A stretch of 64,000 nt of DNA, taken from positions 682,001 to 746,000 of the forward strand of contig NZ_BMXQ01000001.1 in NCBI RefSeq assembly GCF_014651835.1. Reading direction: 5' to 3'. The position numbers and the translations under genes were made by a program. Every line of letters starts with the position of its first letter. Position 1 is the first letter of the stretch. This document shows positions 17,837-26,246 of this stretch, one piece after another. This stretch comes from Pigmentiphaga litoralis. Its GTDB lineage: Bacteria; Pseudomonadota; Gammaproteobacteria; Burkholderiales; Burkholderiaceae_B. The notes beneath the pieces are model-generated. The model was not told the DNA's origin. It did not search any database and worked only from the letters and a program-made list of their open reading frames with translations.

Positions 17837-19321
17837 TCATCGCTTGGCCTTGTCTTTCTGCAGGGCCTGCCGCAGCTTGGCCACGTCGCTGGTCGTGATC
17901 GGCTTGGCCTCGTTGCCCCAGGCGCCTCGCACATAGGTCAGGGCCTGCGCGATCTGCAGGTCGGTCAGCCGTTGCCCGAAGCCGGGCATGTCCTGTCGCG
18001 GCGGGCCGGTCCGGGTGACGGGGCTGCCGCCGCCTTCCAGGCTCAGGCGGATCAGGGACGTCGGGTCCTTGGCCAGCACCGACGGATTGCCTGCCAATCT
18101 GGGATAGCGCTCGGGCACGCCGCGTCCATCTTCCTGATGGCATTGCGCGCAGAAAGTACGATAAACGGATGCACCGATTGTTTCGCGGTCGGCCGCACGG
18201 TCGCCGTCAGCCGGCCCGCGCGCGGCGGTCCGCGTGGCATCGAACGCACCCGACGGGCGTTTGGGGGGCAGGCTCTTCAGGTAGGTGGCAACGGCCCGGA
18301 GGTCCTCGTCGGTCCAGTGCTGCAGGCTTTGTTCAATGGTCTCGACCATGCTGCCGTAGGCCGCGCTGCCATCGCCGTGGCCCGTGCGAAAGAAGCGGAC
18401 CAACGCTTCTTCGCTGACCCGGCCCAGGCCGGATCCCGGATCGCCGGTCAGGTTCGAGGCATACCAGTGCTCGTTGACGGCGCCGGTCAGGTAGCGCCAG
18501 GACGACTCGTCGCTGCCGCGTTCCTGGAAGGCCGCGCCGCGCGGGGTGTGGCACGTGCCGCAGTGCCCCAGGCCCTGTACCAGGTAAGCGCCGCGGTTCC
18601 ATGTCGCATCGCGATCCGGCTTGGGCCGGTAGACCTCGGTCGGCGCAAAAGCCCACTGCCACAAGGCAATCAGCGGGCGCTGGTTCATGGGGAAGGCCAG
18701 CGCGGTCTGGGGCGCTGGCAGGGCGACCGGTGCGACGCCGTGCATCATATAAGCGTACAAGGCGCGCATGTCGTCATCGGTGATCTTGCTGTAGGCCGTG
18801 TAGGGCATGGCGGGATAGAGCCGCTTGTTGCCCGGCGCGATGCCGCGGCGCATAACCCTGGCGAAGTCCTCGTAGCTATAGCGACCGATACCGTATGCCG
18901 GGTCCGGCGTGACGTTGCTGCTGACGATGTCGCCGAACGGCGTACTAAGGGTGCGGCCGCCCGCGAAGGGCTGGCCGCCATCCCGGGCGGTGTGGCAGGC
19001 GCCGCAATCGGCAACGATCGCCAGATACTTGCCGCGCGCAACCAGTCCGGCGTCCGCCGGGGACACAGCCGAAGACCCCGCCGAAGACCGCGGTGAAGAC
19101 CTCGCCGCGGGCTCCGCCGCGAACGCCCCGATTGCCGGACCGGCGCCCGCCACCAGGCAGAGCATCACGACCCGCACCCACCGCCACCAGCTCATCCAAG
19201 GCATCCGTCCGGGCACCCGAGTTCGATCGACCGGGGAGGGCACGCCAGGCAGCGGTGTCCTGGCGGGTCGGGGCGGACGCAGTAAGGGGAAGCGGGCAGT
19301 CATATCGGATCGTTGCGGCAT
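17837..19321 (-). CDS. Tri-haem cytochrome c, membrane-associated electron carrier
   Basis: Three CxxCH haem c sites are spread along the protein: CGACH, CGTCH and CAQCH, each in its own cytochrome c domain. It resembles the cytochrome subunit of membrane-bound alcohol and gluconate dehydrogenases. A signal/anchor segment (WWRWVRVVMLCLVAGAG) precedes the first domain. The true start is uncertain: ATGs at 19342, 19321, 19303 and 19204 are all possible, and 19204 gives the most ordinary signal peptide. It is last in the oxidase operon, directly after a mono-haem cytochrome c. It probably feeds electrons to the caa3 oxidase from the periplasmic side. Confidence 0.85.
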   Translation of the reverse strand: MPQRSDMTARFPLLRPPRPARTPLPGVPSPVDRTRVPGRMPWMSWWRWVRVVMLCLVAGAGPAIGAFAAEPAARSSPRSSAGSSAVSPADAGLVARGKYLAIVADCGACHTARDGGQPFAGGRTLSTPFGDIVSSNVTPDPAYGIGRYSYEDFARVMRRGIAPGNKRLYPAMPYTAYSKITDDDMRALYAYMMHGVAPVALPAPQTALAFPMNQRPLIALWQWAFAPTEVYRPKPDRDATWNRGAYLVQGLGHCGTCHTPRGAAFQERGSDESSWRYLTGAVNEHWYASNLTGDPGSGLGRVSEEALVRFFRTGHGDGSAAYGSMVETIEQSLQHWTDEDLRAVATYLKSLPPKRPSGAFDATRTAARGPADGDRAADRETIGASVYRTFCAQCHQEDGRGVPERYPRLAGNPSVLAKDPTSLIRLSLEGGGSPVTRTGPPRQDMPGFGQRLTDLQIAQALTYVRGAWGNEAKPITTSDVAKLRQALQKDKAKR

Positions 19322-19328
19322 CGTGACG

Positions 19329-19721
19329 TCAGCGCGGCGCATTCAACAGGTAGGCGGCGATGTTTCGGGCATCGGTCTCGTTGACGCCAAGGTCGGGCAT
19401 GGCGGTCCGCGGATCCAGCGCCTGCGGATGCTGGATCCACGCAATCAGGCCGTCTGGCGTGTTGGGCACATGCCCCGCGAGATAGGCGCGGTCCCCCAGG
19501 CCCTTGAGGGTCGGACCGACGGTGCCATGTGCGCCCGGCACCCCGCCGATAGCGTGGCACGCGCCGCAGCCGTAGCGCGCGATGGCGTCCCGCCCGGCCT
19601 GCGGAAAACCATGGGTCGCAATGTCGCGTTCGGGCAGGCGCGGCTGGCACCCCGTACACAGCAGGCACGCGGCAAGGGTTGCCGCGATACTTCCGAAGGT
19701 CAAGGACCGGCGCCGGGTCAT
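19329..19721 (-). CDS. Mono-haem cytochrome c lipoprotein
   Basis: The 130-residue protein begins with a lipoprotein signal ending in LLCTGC, has a single CGACH haem site, and a distal Met ligand candidate in PRTAMPDLGV. It is likely anchored to the periplasmic face of the membrane and shuttles electrons to the oxidase. Its ATG overlaps the stop of the upstream CtaG-like gene, and its stop lies just before the tri-haem cytochrome, so translation is probably coupled. A larger ORF in another frame over this region is spurious. Confidence 0.88.
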   Translation of the reverse strand: MTRRRSLTFGSIAATLAACLLCTGCQPRLPERDIATHGFPQAGRDAIARYGCGACHAIGGVPGAHGTVGPTLKGLGDRAYLAGHVPNTPDGLIAWIQHPQALDPRTAMPDLGVNETDARNIAAYLLNAPR

Positions 19722-20680
19722 CGTGTGCCTGCCGTCGGTCGCGCCAGCGGCGCCGCCGCGCCCGCGGCCAGGTCGGGCGGGCGCCGGTCCAGCACCCAGC
19801 GCAGCGCAATGGCCAGGCCGGCCAGGAAGTAGGCCAGACCGCCCGGCACCCACATGATCAGGCCGCCCAGTTGCTGGTCCTGCAGCGGATCGAAGCCCAG
19901 CGCGGTCGTGGGGGTGACATAGATCGGGTACCACAGGCCTGGCGCCAGCGTGAGCAGGGCGCCCAGGGCACCGGTGTGCATCATGGTGGTAAAGACCGAG
20001 AGCATGGCGTGGCCGTCGCCTGCCTGGCGATGGCGGCCCGCCAGCACCGTCCACCAGAAGAACAGTGCACTGATGAAAAAGCTGGCGTGCTGCAGCGTGT
20101 GGATGCCAGGCCGGGTCAAGGCCGCTTCGAACAGCGGCGGTGCATGCCAGGCCCACAAGGCAAGGGCATGGAAGACCCACGCAACCGCAGGGGACGTCAG
20201 CCATCGCCAGCTGCCACGCACGCCGGGCGCATGCAGGCCACGGCCGACGGCCGGGCGCCAGGACGCTGGCAGCGCCCACATCCAGACCGCCAGCGGCCGG
20301 CCCAGGACCAGCAACGGCGCCGCCAGCAGCATCAGCACCTCGTGCTGCACCATGTGGGCCGAGAACATTGCGGCGCCCAGGGCGTCGAGCGGCGAGACCA
20401 GCGCCACCACGGTCATGGCCCAGCCTGCCAGAAAGGCACCGAGCTGGCGCAGGCGGATGCCGCGCGCCCGGCGGCTGCGCGCCCGCAGCCGTGCATGGCC
20501 GATGCCGTAAAGCCCCAGCGTGACCCCGAGCAGCACGACGACCCAGGGCTCGAAGGTCCAGCCGATGTCCGGCATGCCGGTGGCATCCGGTGACAGGGTG
20601 TGGGCCGAGGCAACGCACGGCAGCGTCAGCGCTGCGATCGATCCGGTCCGCAGAAGGGGGGCAGGCCACCGCGTCATCAT
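19718..20680 (-). CDS. ctaG: Cytochrome c oxidase assembly protein, CtaG (caa3) family
   Basis: Starting at the ATG pair at 20680, this 320-residue protein has a cleavable-looking N-terminus (PCVASAHTLSP) and about seven membrane segments. Conserved His residues occur in SAHMVQHEVLML, HALALWAWHAPPLFEAAL and LQHASFF. These match the caa3_CtaG family, which supports copper delivery or assembly of caa3 oxidases, as in Bacillus. It differs from the Cox11-type protein also called CtaG. Its ATG overlaps the stop of the small membrane gene upstream in an ATGATGA arrangement. Confidence 0.87.
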   Translation of the reverse strand: MMTRWPAPLLRTGSIAALTLPCVASAHTLSPDATGMPDIGWTFEPWVVVLLGVTLGLYGIGHARLRARSRRARGIRLRQLGAFLAGWAMTVVALVSPLDALGAAMFSAHMVQHEVLMLLAAPLLVLGRPLAVWMWALPASWRPAVGRGLHAPGVRGSWRWLTSPAVAWVFHALALWAWHAPPLFEAALTRPGIHTLQHASFFISALFFWWTVLAGRHRQAGDGHAMLSVFTTMMHTGALGALLTLAPGLWYPIYVTPTTALGFDPLQDQQLGGLIMWVPGGLAYFLAGLAIALRWVLDRRPPDLAAGAAAPLARPTAGTR

Positions 20681-20997
20681 CGGCACGCCGACAGCAACAA
20701 CGGCGGAATGGACAGGGCCAGCAGCGACAACGCCGACATGGCGCCGACGCACGTGCCGACCAACGCCAGGAAGCGCCGGTTGCCCGCCACGTTGGCGCTG
20801 GACGGGGCGCGCGCCCGCCATTGGCGCCACGCCATCACCGTCACGACCACCGAGAACACGAACCCGATCAGGCTGCATGCCAGCAGCGCCGCATTGGTCT
20901 GCCAGCCGCACGACACGGGCACCAGTGCATACATGATGGTCAGCGCGGTCAGTGCCGCGGTGGGCGCCCCCAGCAGGGCGAGGACAGTTGGCATCAT
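20677..20997 (-). CDS. Small integral membrane protein of the caa3 oxidase operon
   Basis: This 106-residue protein has about three hydrophobic helices (MPTVLALLGAPTAALTALTI, LLACSLIGFVFSVVVTVMAW and the C-terminal LVGTCVGAMSALSLLALSIP). I do not recognise the family. Its position after subunit III and before the ctaG-like gene, with overlapping start and stop codons, marks it as an oxidase accessory or small subunit. A gene often occupies this slot in caa3 operons. Confidence 0.75.
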   Translation of the reverse strand: MMPTVLALLGAPTAALTALTIMYALVPVSCGWQTNAALLACSLIGFVFSVVVTVMAWRQWRARAPSSANVAGNRRFLALVGTCVGAMSALSLLALSIPPLLLSACR

Positions 20998-21003
20998 CGT
21001 CTC

Positions 21004-21657
21004 CTACCACCTCGGCGCCCAGTAAATGACGGCATAGATCGGCAACCAGCTGACAACCACGAAGTACCAGTACGCGGCGTTTTCGCTGACGTCGACATAG
21101 CGCTTGCCTTCAAGCGGGCCGGTGTAAAGCAGAACGGTCAGCACCGACGTATCGATGGTGTCGGTGATCAGGTGCACGGTGTGCAGCCCCAGCAGCAGCC
21201 ACACGATGGAACCGTAGGCATTGAGGGTCCAGCTGACATTCAGGGTGGCGAACTCGAAGGCTCGTATCGCCAGGAACAGGATCGCCGACAGCAGGCATAC
21301 CAGCAGCCAGTTGCGCGCCCGCACCCGGTTCAGGCGTTCGGCTTCGCGTTTGGCCATGTGGTTAGGAATGGCGCTGAGCAGCAGGATGACCGTGTTGACC
21401 GTGCCCCACAGCAAGTCTGGCGGGATGGCGTTGATCGGCCAGGTGGCAGACAGGCTGCGAAGGTAGAAATACATCATGACCGCCAGCGCGAACACCGTGC
21501 TTTCGATCACCATCAGGCCCAGCGTGGCCCACCACATGATGCTGCGATGGCTGAACGCGTAGGTGGGCAGATGGCGGACGTCGAGCACCTCGCTGGCGGG
21601 CAGGCCATCCGGCGCCCAGTGAGACGAATCGGCTGCGGGCGTGGCTTCGGCGGTCAT
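21004..21657 (-). CDS. ctaE: Cytochrome c oxidase subunit III (caa3 type)
   Basis: The ATG at 21657 overlaps the subunit I stop (ATGA), giving 217 residues with five helices. That is the short form found in caa3 and bo3 oxidases. Family features include MWWATLGLMVIESTVFALAV near the start, GLHTVHLITDTIDTSVLT in the middle and a C-terminal YWYFVVVSWLPIY. Subunit III stabilises the proton-pumping core. A longer upstream frame overlaps subunit I and is rejected. Confidence 0.9.
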   Translation of the reverse strand: MTAEATPAADSSHWAPDGLPASEVLDVRHLPTYAFSHRSIMWWATLGLMVIESTVFALAVMMYFYLRSLSATWPINAIPPDLLWGTVNTVILLLSAIPNHMAKREAERLNRVRARNWLLVCLLSAILFLAIRAFEFATLNVSWTLNAYGSIVWLLLGLHTVHLITDTIDTSVLTVLLYTGPLEGKRYVDVSENAAYWYFVVVSWLPIYAVIYWAPRW

Positions 21658-23585
21658 GGCTTGCGTTCCAGGAACACGGCGCGTTCGGTATTCAGCCGGT
21701 TCGGCCAGAACCAGACCGTCATCGCAATGGCCGTGGGAATCGTGCCCCACACCACGGCCCATGGGGTGTACACCGACCCGACGAACAGCACCGTGGTGGC
21801 CAGCGCGCTGACGAAGGGCCAGATCGACGGCGACGGGAACACCGGGCAGGAGTCCGGCCGCGCGTCGATGACGCTGGTGATGAGCACCTGCCGCGCGTTG
21901 GCGGCCAGGCCCGCGACCCAGCGCGGACTGCCGGCGGGTTCCCACAAGGGATTGCGGCCATGCACGACAGGCATCACATCAAAGTTGTGCGGTGGCGGCG
22001 GGCTGGACGTGCTCCATTCCAGGCTGGCAGCGCCCCAGGGATTGTCGCCAGCAAGGGCGCCGTGACGTCGGCTGCGCAGCACGTTGACGATGAAGACCAG
22101 GATGCCGGCGGCGAGCGTCCATGCGCCTGCCGTGGCCAGCAGATTCATGCCATCCCAGCCCATGTCGGGCGCGTAGGTCCACACACGGCGGGGCATGCCT
22201 TGCAGACCCAGCAGATGCATCGGAAAGAACGCGACGTTGAAGCCAACGAACATCAGCCAGAAATTCCAGCGGCCCAGAGTCTCGTTCAGCATGCGGCCGG
22301 TGAACTTCGGGAACCAGTAATAGAAGGCGCCGAACAGCGGGAACACGGCGCCGCCCAGCAGCACATAGTGGAGATGCGCAACGACAAAATAGGTGTCGTG
22401 GACCTGCAGGTCCAGGGACACCGATCCAAGCATGACGCCCGTCAAACCGCCCATGACCAAAATCACGAAAAAGGCCAGCACGAACCAGAGCGGGGTCTTG
22501 AAGTTGAGACGGCCGGTGGCCAGCGTGGCCAGCCAGCAGAAGATCTGGATGCCCGACGGAATAGCGATCATCAAGCTGGCGGCGGTAAAGAAGCTCTTGC
22601 CCAGTTGCGGAATGTCGGTGGCGTACATGTGGTGCACCCACAGGCCGAACGCAAGGAAGGCGGTGGCGAACAGGGCCAGCACCATGGCCGGATAGCCGAA
22701 CAAGGTGCGGCGCGCAAAGGTTGGAATGATGGCCGAGATCATGCCGAGCGGCGGGATGAAGATCAGATAGACCTCTGGATGACCGAAGAACCAGAAGAGG
22801 TGCTGCCAGAGCAACGCGTCGCCACCGCGTGCAGGATTGAAGAACTGGGTGCTGACCAGCCGGTCCAGGATCAGGGACGTGCTGCCAAGCATGACGGCAG
22901 GCATGGCGAAGAGCACCATGAACTGGGTGATGAGCGTTGCCCACACGAACAGAGGCATGCGGTTGAGCGACATCCCGGGCGCCCGCATCTTGAAGATGGT
23001 GGTGATGAGGACGATGGCTTCGAGCAGGGCGGCGGTCTCGGTAAAGGTGATCATCTGCGCCCAGATGTCGACGCCCTTGCCGGGCGAGTAGTCGGGCCCG
23101 GCAAGCGGCACATAGCTGAACCAGCCGGCGCTGGAAGCCGACCCGAGCAGGAAGGACCCATACAGAAAGGCGCCGCCCAGCACGAACACCCAGAAGGCAT
23201 AGGCATTCATGCGCGGAAAGGCCACGCTGCGCGCGCCGATCATCAAGGGCACCAGGTAGGTTGCAATGGCCTGCATGACCGGCACGGCGAACAGGAACAT
23301 CATGGTGGTGCCATGCAGCGTGAACATCTGGTTGTACAGATCGGGGTCGACCAGTCGCAGATCCGGCCGCGCCAGCTGGATGCGCATGGCCAGTGCGATC
23401 AGGCCGCCAAGCACGAAAAACACGAAGGTTGCCAGCATGAAGCGGCGAGCAATCGTCTTGTGATTGATCGCGGCAAAAAATCCGCGGACGCCGGGCGGAT
23501 CTTCCCAGGTGCCGGCCAGGCTGCGCCGGATCGCGGCCGGGGCGTTTGGGCCGTCCTGCAATGACGGGATCGGAGAGGCCTTCAT
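21654..23585 (-). CDS. ctaD: Cytochrome c oxidase subunit I (caa3 type)
   Basis: The 643-residue protein has the full set of haem-copper ligands. These are His in FTLHGTTMMF, the CuB His and cross-linked Tyr in [11 protein letters not shown], the His-His pair in LWVHHMYAT and the haem ligands in VAHLHYVLLGG. The Glu of GHPEVY marks it as an A1-type proton pump. The C-terminus extends about 90 residues beyond the twelve-helix core with two more hydrophobic stretches. It overlaps both subunit II and subunit III by four bases, so the operon is translationally coupled. Confidence 0.96.
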   Translation of the reverse strand: MKASPIPSLQDGPNAPAAIRRSLAGTWEDPPGVRGFFAAINHKTIARRFMLATFVFFVLGGLIALAMRIQLARPDLRLVDPDLYNQMFTLHGTTMMFLFAVPVMQAIATYLVPLMIGARSVAFPRMNAYAFWVFVLGGAFLYGSFLLGSASSAGWFSYVPLAGPDYSPGKGVDIWAQMITFTETAALLEAIVLITTIFKMRAPGMSLNRMPLFVWATLITQFMVLFAMPAVMLGSTSLILDRLVSTQFFNPARGGDALLWQHLFWFFGHPEVYLIFIPPLGMISAIIPTFARRTLFGYPAMVLALFATAFLAFGLWVHHMYATDIPQLGKSFFTAASLMIAIPSGIQIFCWLATLATGRLNFKTPLWFVLAFFVILVMGGLTGVMLGSVSLDLQVHDTYFVVAHLHYVLLGGAVFPLFGAFYYWFPKFTGRMLNETLGRWNFWLMFVGFNVAFFPMHLLGLQGMPRRVWTYAPDMGWDGMNLLATAGAWTLAAGILVFIVNVLRSRRHGALAGDNPWGAASLEWSTSSPPPPHNFDVMPVVHGRNPLWEPAGSPRWVAGLAANARQVLITSVIDARPDSCPVFPSPSIWPFVSALATTVLFVGSVYTPWAVVWGTIPTAIAMTVWFWPNRLNTERAVFLERKP

Positions 23586-24706
23586 TGCAGGGTCTCCAGG
23601 TAGCCGAGCAGGGCTTGCAGGTCGTCAGGGGGCAGGCGATTGATTGGCATCATCACGCCCGGCTTCAAGGAATTGGCATCAACGATCCATCCGGCCAGGT
23701 TGCCGCGGTTATTGGCCAGGGTGCCGGCGGCCAGGGTGGGGCGGCTGGCCAGATGGGTCAGATCCGGGCCCAGCGTGCCGTTTGCGTGGGTGCCGCGAAT
23801 GGTGTGGCATTGCGCGCACCCTTTATCGAAAAAAACGGCAAGGCCGCGGGCCGTGTCGGCCAGCCTGGGGTCGGATGCCGGCACTGCGGCAGGCGCCGCG
23901 CCCGGCAAGGACGGCGCGGCTGCCGCAGCAGCCTTGCGTGGATCCGGAGCCGGCAGGGCTTGCCGGTCCGCCCAGGCCGCGAACGCGTCGGGCGCATCGG
24001 CCTTGACCGAAAACGCCATCATGGCGTGCTGCTCGCCGCAGAACTCGGCGCACAGCCCGCGGAACTCCCCGGGCGCATCCGCGCGAAACTCGATCGTGGT
24101 CGGGCGGCCCGGGATCATGTCTTTCTTGCCATGCAGGCTGGGCACCCAGAAGGTGTGGATGACGTCGGCGGACCGCAATGACACGATCACCGGACGGCCA
24201 ACCGGAACGCGCAGTTCGTTGGCGCCCGTGAATGCCGGACGGTCGCCATCGGCGGCGTAGCGGGTTTCCCACCACCACTGGTGCCCGATCATCTCGACAT
24301 GCAGGGCATTGGCGACTGGCAGGCGCGACAGCGCCCGTTCCGTGACCACGTCCGCGACGACGAGTCCGATCAGCAGCACCGTCGAGACGGCGGTCGCCCA
24401 GAGGACGGCGCGGGTCGGCCGTTTTTCGCTGGCATCGCCATGGACGACGAGGGGCCGGGTGTCCGCACTTGCGCGGGGGGCCCGAAGCAGGGCGATGATC
24501 AGGACTGCCAGGACACAGGCAAAGACGCCCCCGCAGACGAGCAGGGTCAGGTGCCAGAGGTCGGCAATACGCGTGGCCTGGACCCCGGCGGGTTCCAGGG
24601 CCTGCATGGCCGGCGCAGCGTGGGCCGCGAATGGCGTCAGCAACAGAGGCAGCGCAGCGGGGCGAATGATGCGACTCGACGGTAGGTTGACAGGGACGTG
24701 GCGCAC
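23582..24706 (-). CDS. ctaC: Cytochrome c oxidase subunit II with fused cytochrome c domain (caa3 type)
   Basis: The mature protein has two N-terminal helices, a periplasmic cupredoxin domain with the CuA site CAEFCGEQHAMM and its upstream His (IGHQWWWE), then a C-terminal cytochrome c domain with CAQCH. This fusion defines caa3 oxidases. No in-frame ATG precedes the signal peptide sensibly: the frame is open to 24910, but that extension is basic and non-membrane. I propose the GTG at 24706, which places a normal signal (LPLLLTPFAAHAAPA) near the N-terminus. The start is therefore an inference. It is the first gene of the leftward oxidase operon. Confidence 0.88.
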   Translation of the reverse strand: MRHVPVNLPSSRIIRPAALPLLLTPFAAHAAPAMQALEPAGVQATRIADLWHLTLLVCGGVFACVLAVLIIALLRAPRASADTRPLVVHGDASEKRPTRAVLWATAVSTVLLIGLVVADVVTERALSRLPVANALHVEMIGHQWWWETRYAADGDRPAFTGANELRVPVGRPVIVSLRSADVIHTFWVPSLHGKKDMIPGRPTTIEFRADAPGEFRGLCAEFCGEQHAMMAFSVKADAPDAFAAWADRQALPAPDPRKAAAAAAPSLPGAAPAAVPASDPRLADTARGLAVFFDKGCAQCHTIRGTHANGTLGPDLTHLASRPTLAAGTLANNRGNLAGWIVDANSLKPGVMMPINRLPPDDLQALLGYLETLQ

Positions 24707-25127
24707 CGGATCCCATGTCTTGGGGACCGCAGTGCACCGATTGCCCGGCCGACGCAGCCAAGGCAGCGTCTTCGGGTGGGTGAGATTGAAGCGAGTTTCA
24801 TGCCAAGTTACGGTTGAGCCAGGTACGCAGAAACGATGCGGCACGGGCTGGGCGCGGTGGAAATTGCGGCTGAGCGTGCGTGGCGTTTTTTGCTCAGCCT
24901 TGCAAGCCATGCCTTGCCAATGCGATTGCCATCACCGTGCTGGAATGCCGAAAACGGCAGCCCACCGTGCGTTCCGGCCGATGGAAGCTCACGGAACAGT
25001 TCTTGCATTAGCCGGATGAAGCATTGACACAAGCGTGACATCAGCGGCCTCGCATCCTCCGCATTCGGTTTCATGCTTACCACGTTCACCCCTAGCGCTT
25101 TCTACCCACGCAGCACCAGGACCTTCG
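24707..25127. other. Divergent intergenic region between caa3 operon and ZIP transporter
   Basis: This 421-bp gap holds no convincing gene. It contains one strong sigma-54 promoter (24993-25006) directed at the ZIP gene. I found no matching sigma-54 site for the oxidase operon and no clear sigma-70 pair; a TTGACA at 25024 lacks a -10 box. Confidence 0.6.
24993..25006 (+). promoter_or_regulatory. Sigma-54 promoter of the ZIP transporter gene
   Basis: CGGAACAGTTCTTGCA has GG and GC separated by exactly 10 nt, with TT before GC and A after it, matching the RpoN consensus. It lies 122 nt upstream of the proposed start. Confidence 0.65.
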
Positions 25128-26045
25128 ATGCCTAACCCGGCTCTCGACCGCATGCACAAATCTTCCGGCCGCGCGCTGGCCATCACGCCACGGCGTGCGC
25201 TGGGCTCACTGATCATCCTGGCGGGTCTCGCGGTCCTGCTCAACGACCTCTATCAATTCCTTGTCGACCAGAATCCGCGTGTCCATGACGCACTTCTGGC
25301 CGGCAGCGTCGCGGCCTTCGCGACCGCCCTGGGGACGGTGCCGGTCTTGTTGTCACAGACCTTTTCGCAGCGTATTTCGGACACCATCATGGGTTTTGGC
25401 GCAGGGGTCATGCTGGCCGCCTGTGCCTTTTCCCTGGTCATTCCAGCACTGGCTTCGGCACAGGAACTAGGCGCCGGCCCCTGGGGCGCCGGCAGCATCG
25501 TCGGCGCGGGCATCCTGCTCGGGGCCCTGATGCTCCTGCTGCTGGACCGCGCCGTGCCGCATGAACATTTCGTGAAAGGCCTGGAAGGCCCCAGCGGCCG
25601 GGCGATGAAACGGGTGTGGCTTTTCGTGCTGGCCATCACCCTGCACAACCTGCCGGAAGGCATGGCGATCGGCGTGGCCTTTGGCGGCACCGACGCTGTG
25701 GGCGCGCAGGCACTGGCAACCGGCATCTCGATCCAGGACATGCCGGAAGGCCTGGTGGTCGCGACCGCGCTGCGGGGAGTGGGCTATGGCAAGTGGAGCG
25801 CAGTGGCCTTGGGCATTGCGTCGGGGTTGATCGAACCGATCGCCGCGGTCTTCGGGGCGGCTGCCATCGGCATCTCGGCGGGCCTGCTGCCTTGGGGCCT
25901 GGCGATTGCCGCCGGCGCCATGCTGTTCGTCATCAGCCATGAGATCATCCCCGAGTCGCATCGCCAGGGGCATGAAACGTCGGCATCGATCGGCCTGATG
26001 GTCGGCTTCGTGGTCATGATGCTGCTCGATACGGCGCTTGGCTGA
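25128..26045 (+). CDS. ZIP-family divalent metal transporter
   Basis: From the ATG at 25128 the protein has 305 residues and eight membrane segments. The metal-binding motifs of the ZIP family lie in helices 4 and 5: ITLHNLPEGMAIGVAFG and ISIQDMPEGLVVATAL. There is a further HEIIPESHRQGHE segment. ZIP proteins import Zn2+, Fe2+ or Mn2+ into the cytoplasm. The next gene is a manganese catalase, and both have sigma-54 promoters, so manganese supply is a reasonable inferred role. Confidence 0.9.
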   Translation: MPNPALDRMHKSSGRALAITPRRALGSLIILAGLAVLLNDLYQFLVDQNPRVHDALLAGSVAAFATALGTVPVLLSQTFSQRISDTIMGFGAGVMLAACAFSLVIPALASAQELGAGPWGAGSIVGAGILLGALMLLLLDRAVPHEHFVKGLEGPSGRAMKRVWLFVLAITLHNLPEGMAIGVAFGGTDAVGAQALATGISIQDMPEGLVVATALRGVGYGKWSAVALGIASGLIEPIAAVFGAAAIGISAGLLPWGLAIAAGAMLFVISHEIIPESHRQGHETSASIGLMVGFVVMMLLDTALG

Positions 26046-26146
26046 TCCTGCGCCGCGGCGCATCACGGACGAGCAGGATGCCGAATGCATGAGCACGCTC
26101 AGCATTGAGCGGCGCTGAATTCTTGTCCGATTCCGCACTGCCGCCT

Positions 26147-26160
26147 GGCCAAAGCCTTGC
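26147..26160 (+). promoter_or_regulatory. Sigma-54 promoter of the Mn catalase gene
   Basis: CTGGCCAAAGCCTTGCT is close to the RpoN consensus, with the CTGGC -24 block and TTGCT -12 block at the exact 10-nt spacing. It lies 87 nt upstream of the start codon, and two small hairpins occur between 26045 and 26110. Confidence 0.72.
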
Positions 26161-26246
26161 TACGGCGCACCAGCGCGATCTCTGCGATACCGGGAATGAC
26201 AGTTGCGAAATCATCGCTACCCAAACCCGCAACTCAAGGAGAAAGC

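Noticed and set aside
19329-20669. 446-codon minus-strand frame covering ctaG and a cytochrome c
   Set aside because: Only its last 131 codons are real (mono-haem cytochrome c); the rest is a shifted frame of the CtaG-like gene.
21960-23564. 534-codon plus-strand frame
   Set aside because: It is antisense to an unmistakable cytochrome oxidase subunit I and encodes a low-complexity Gln/His/Arg/Glu-rich product.
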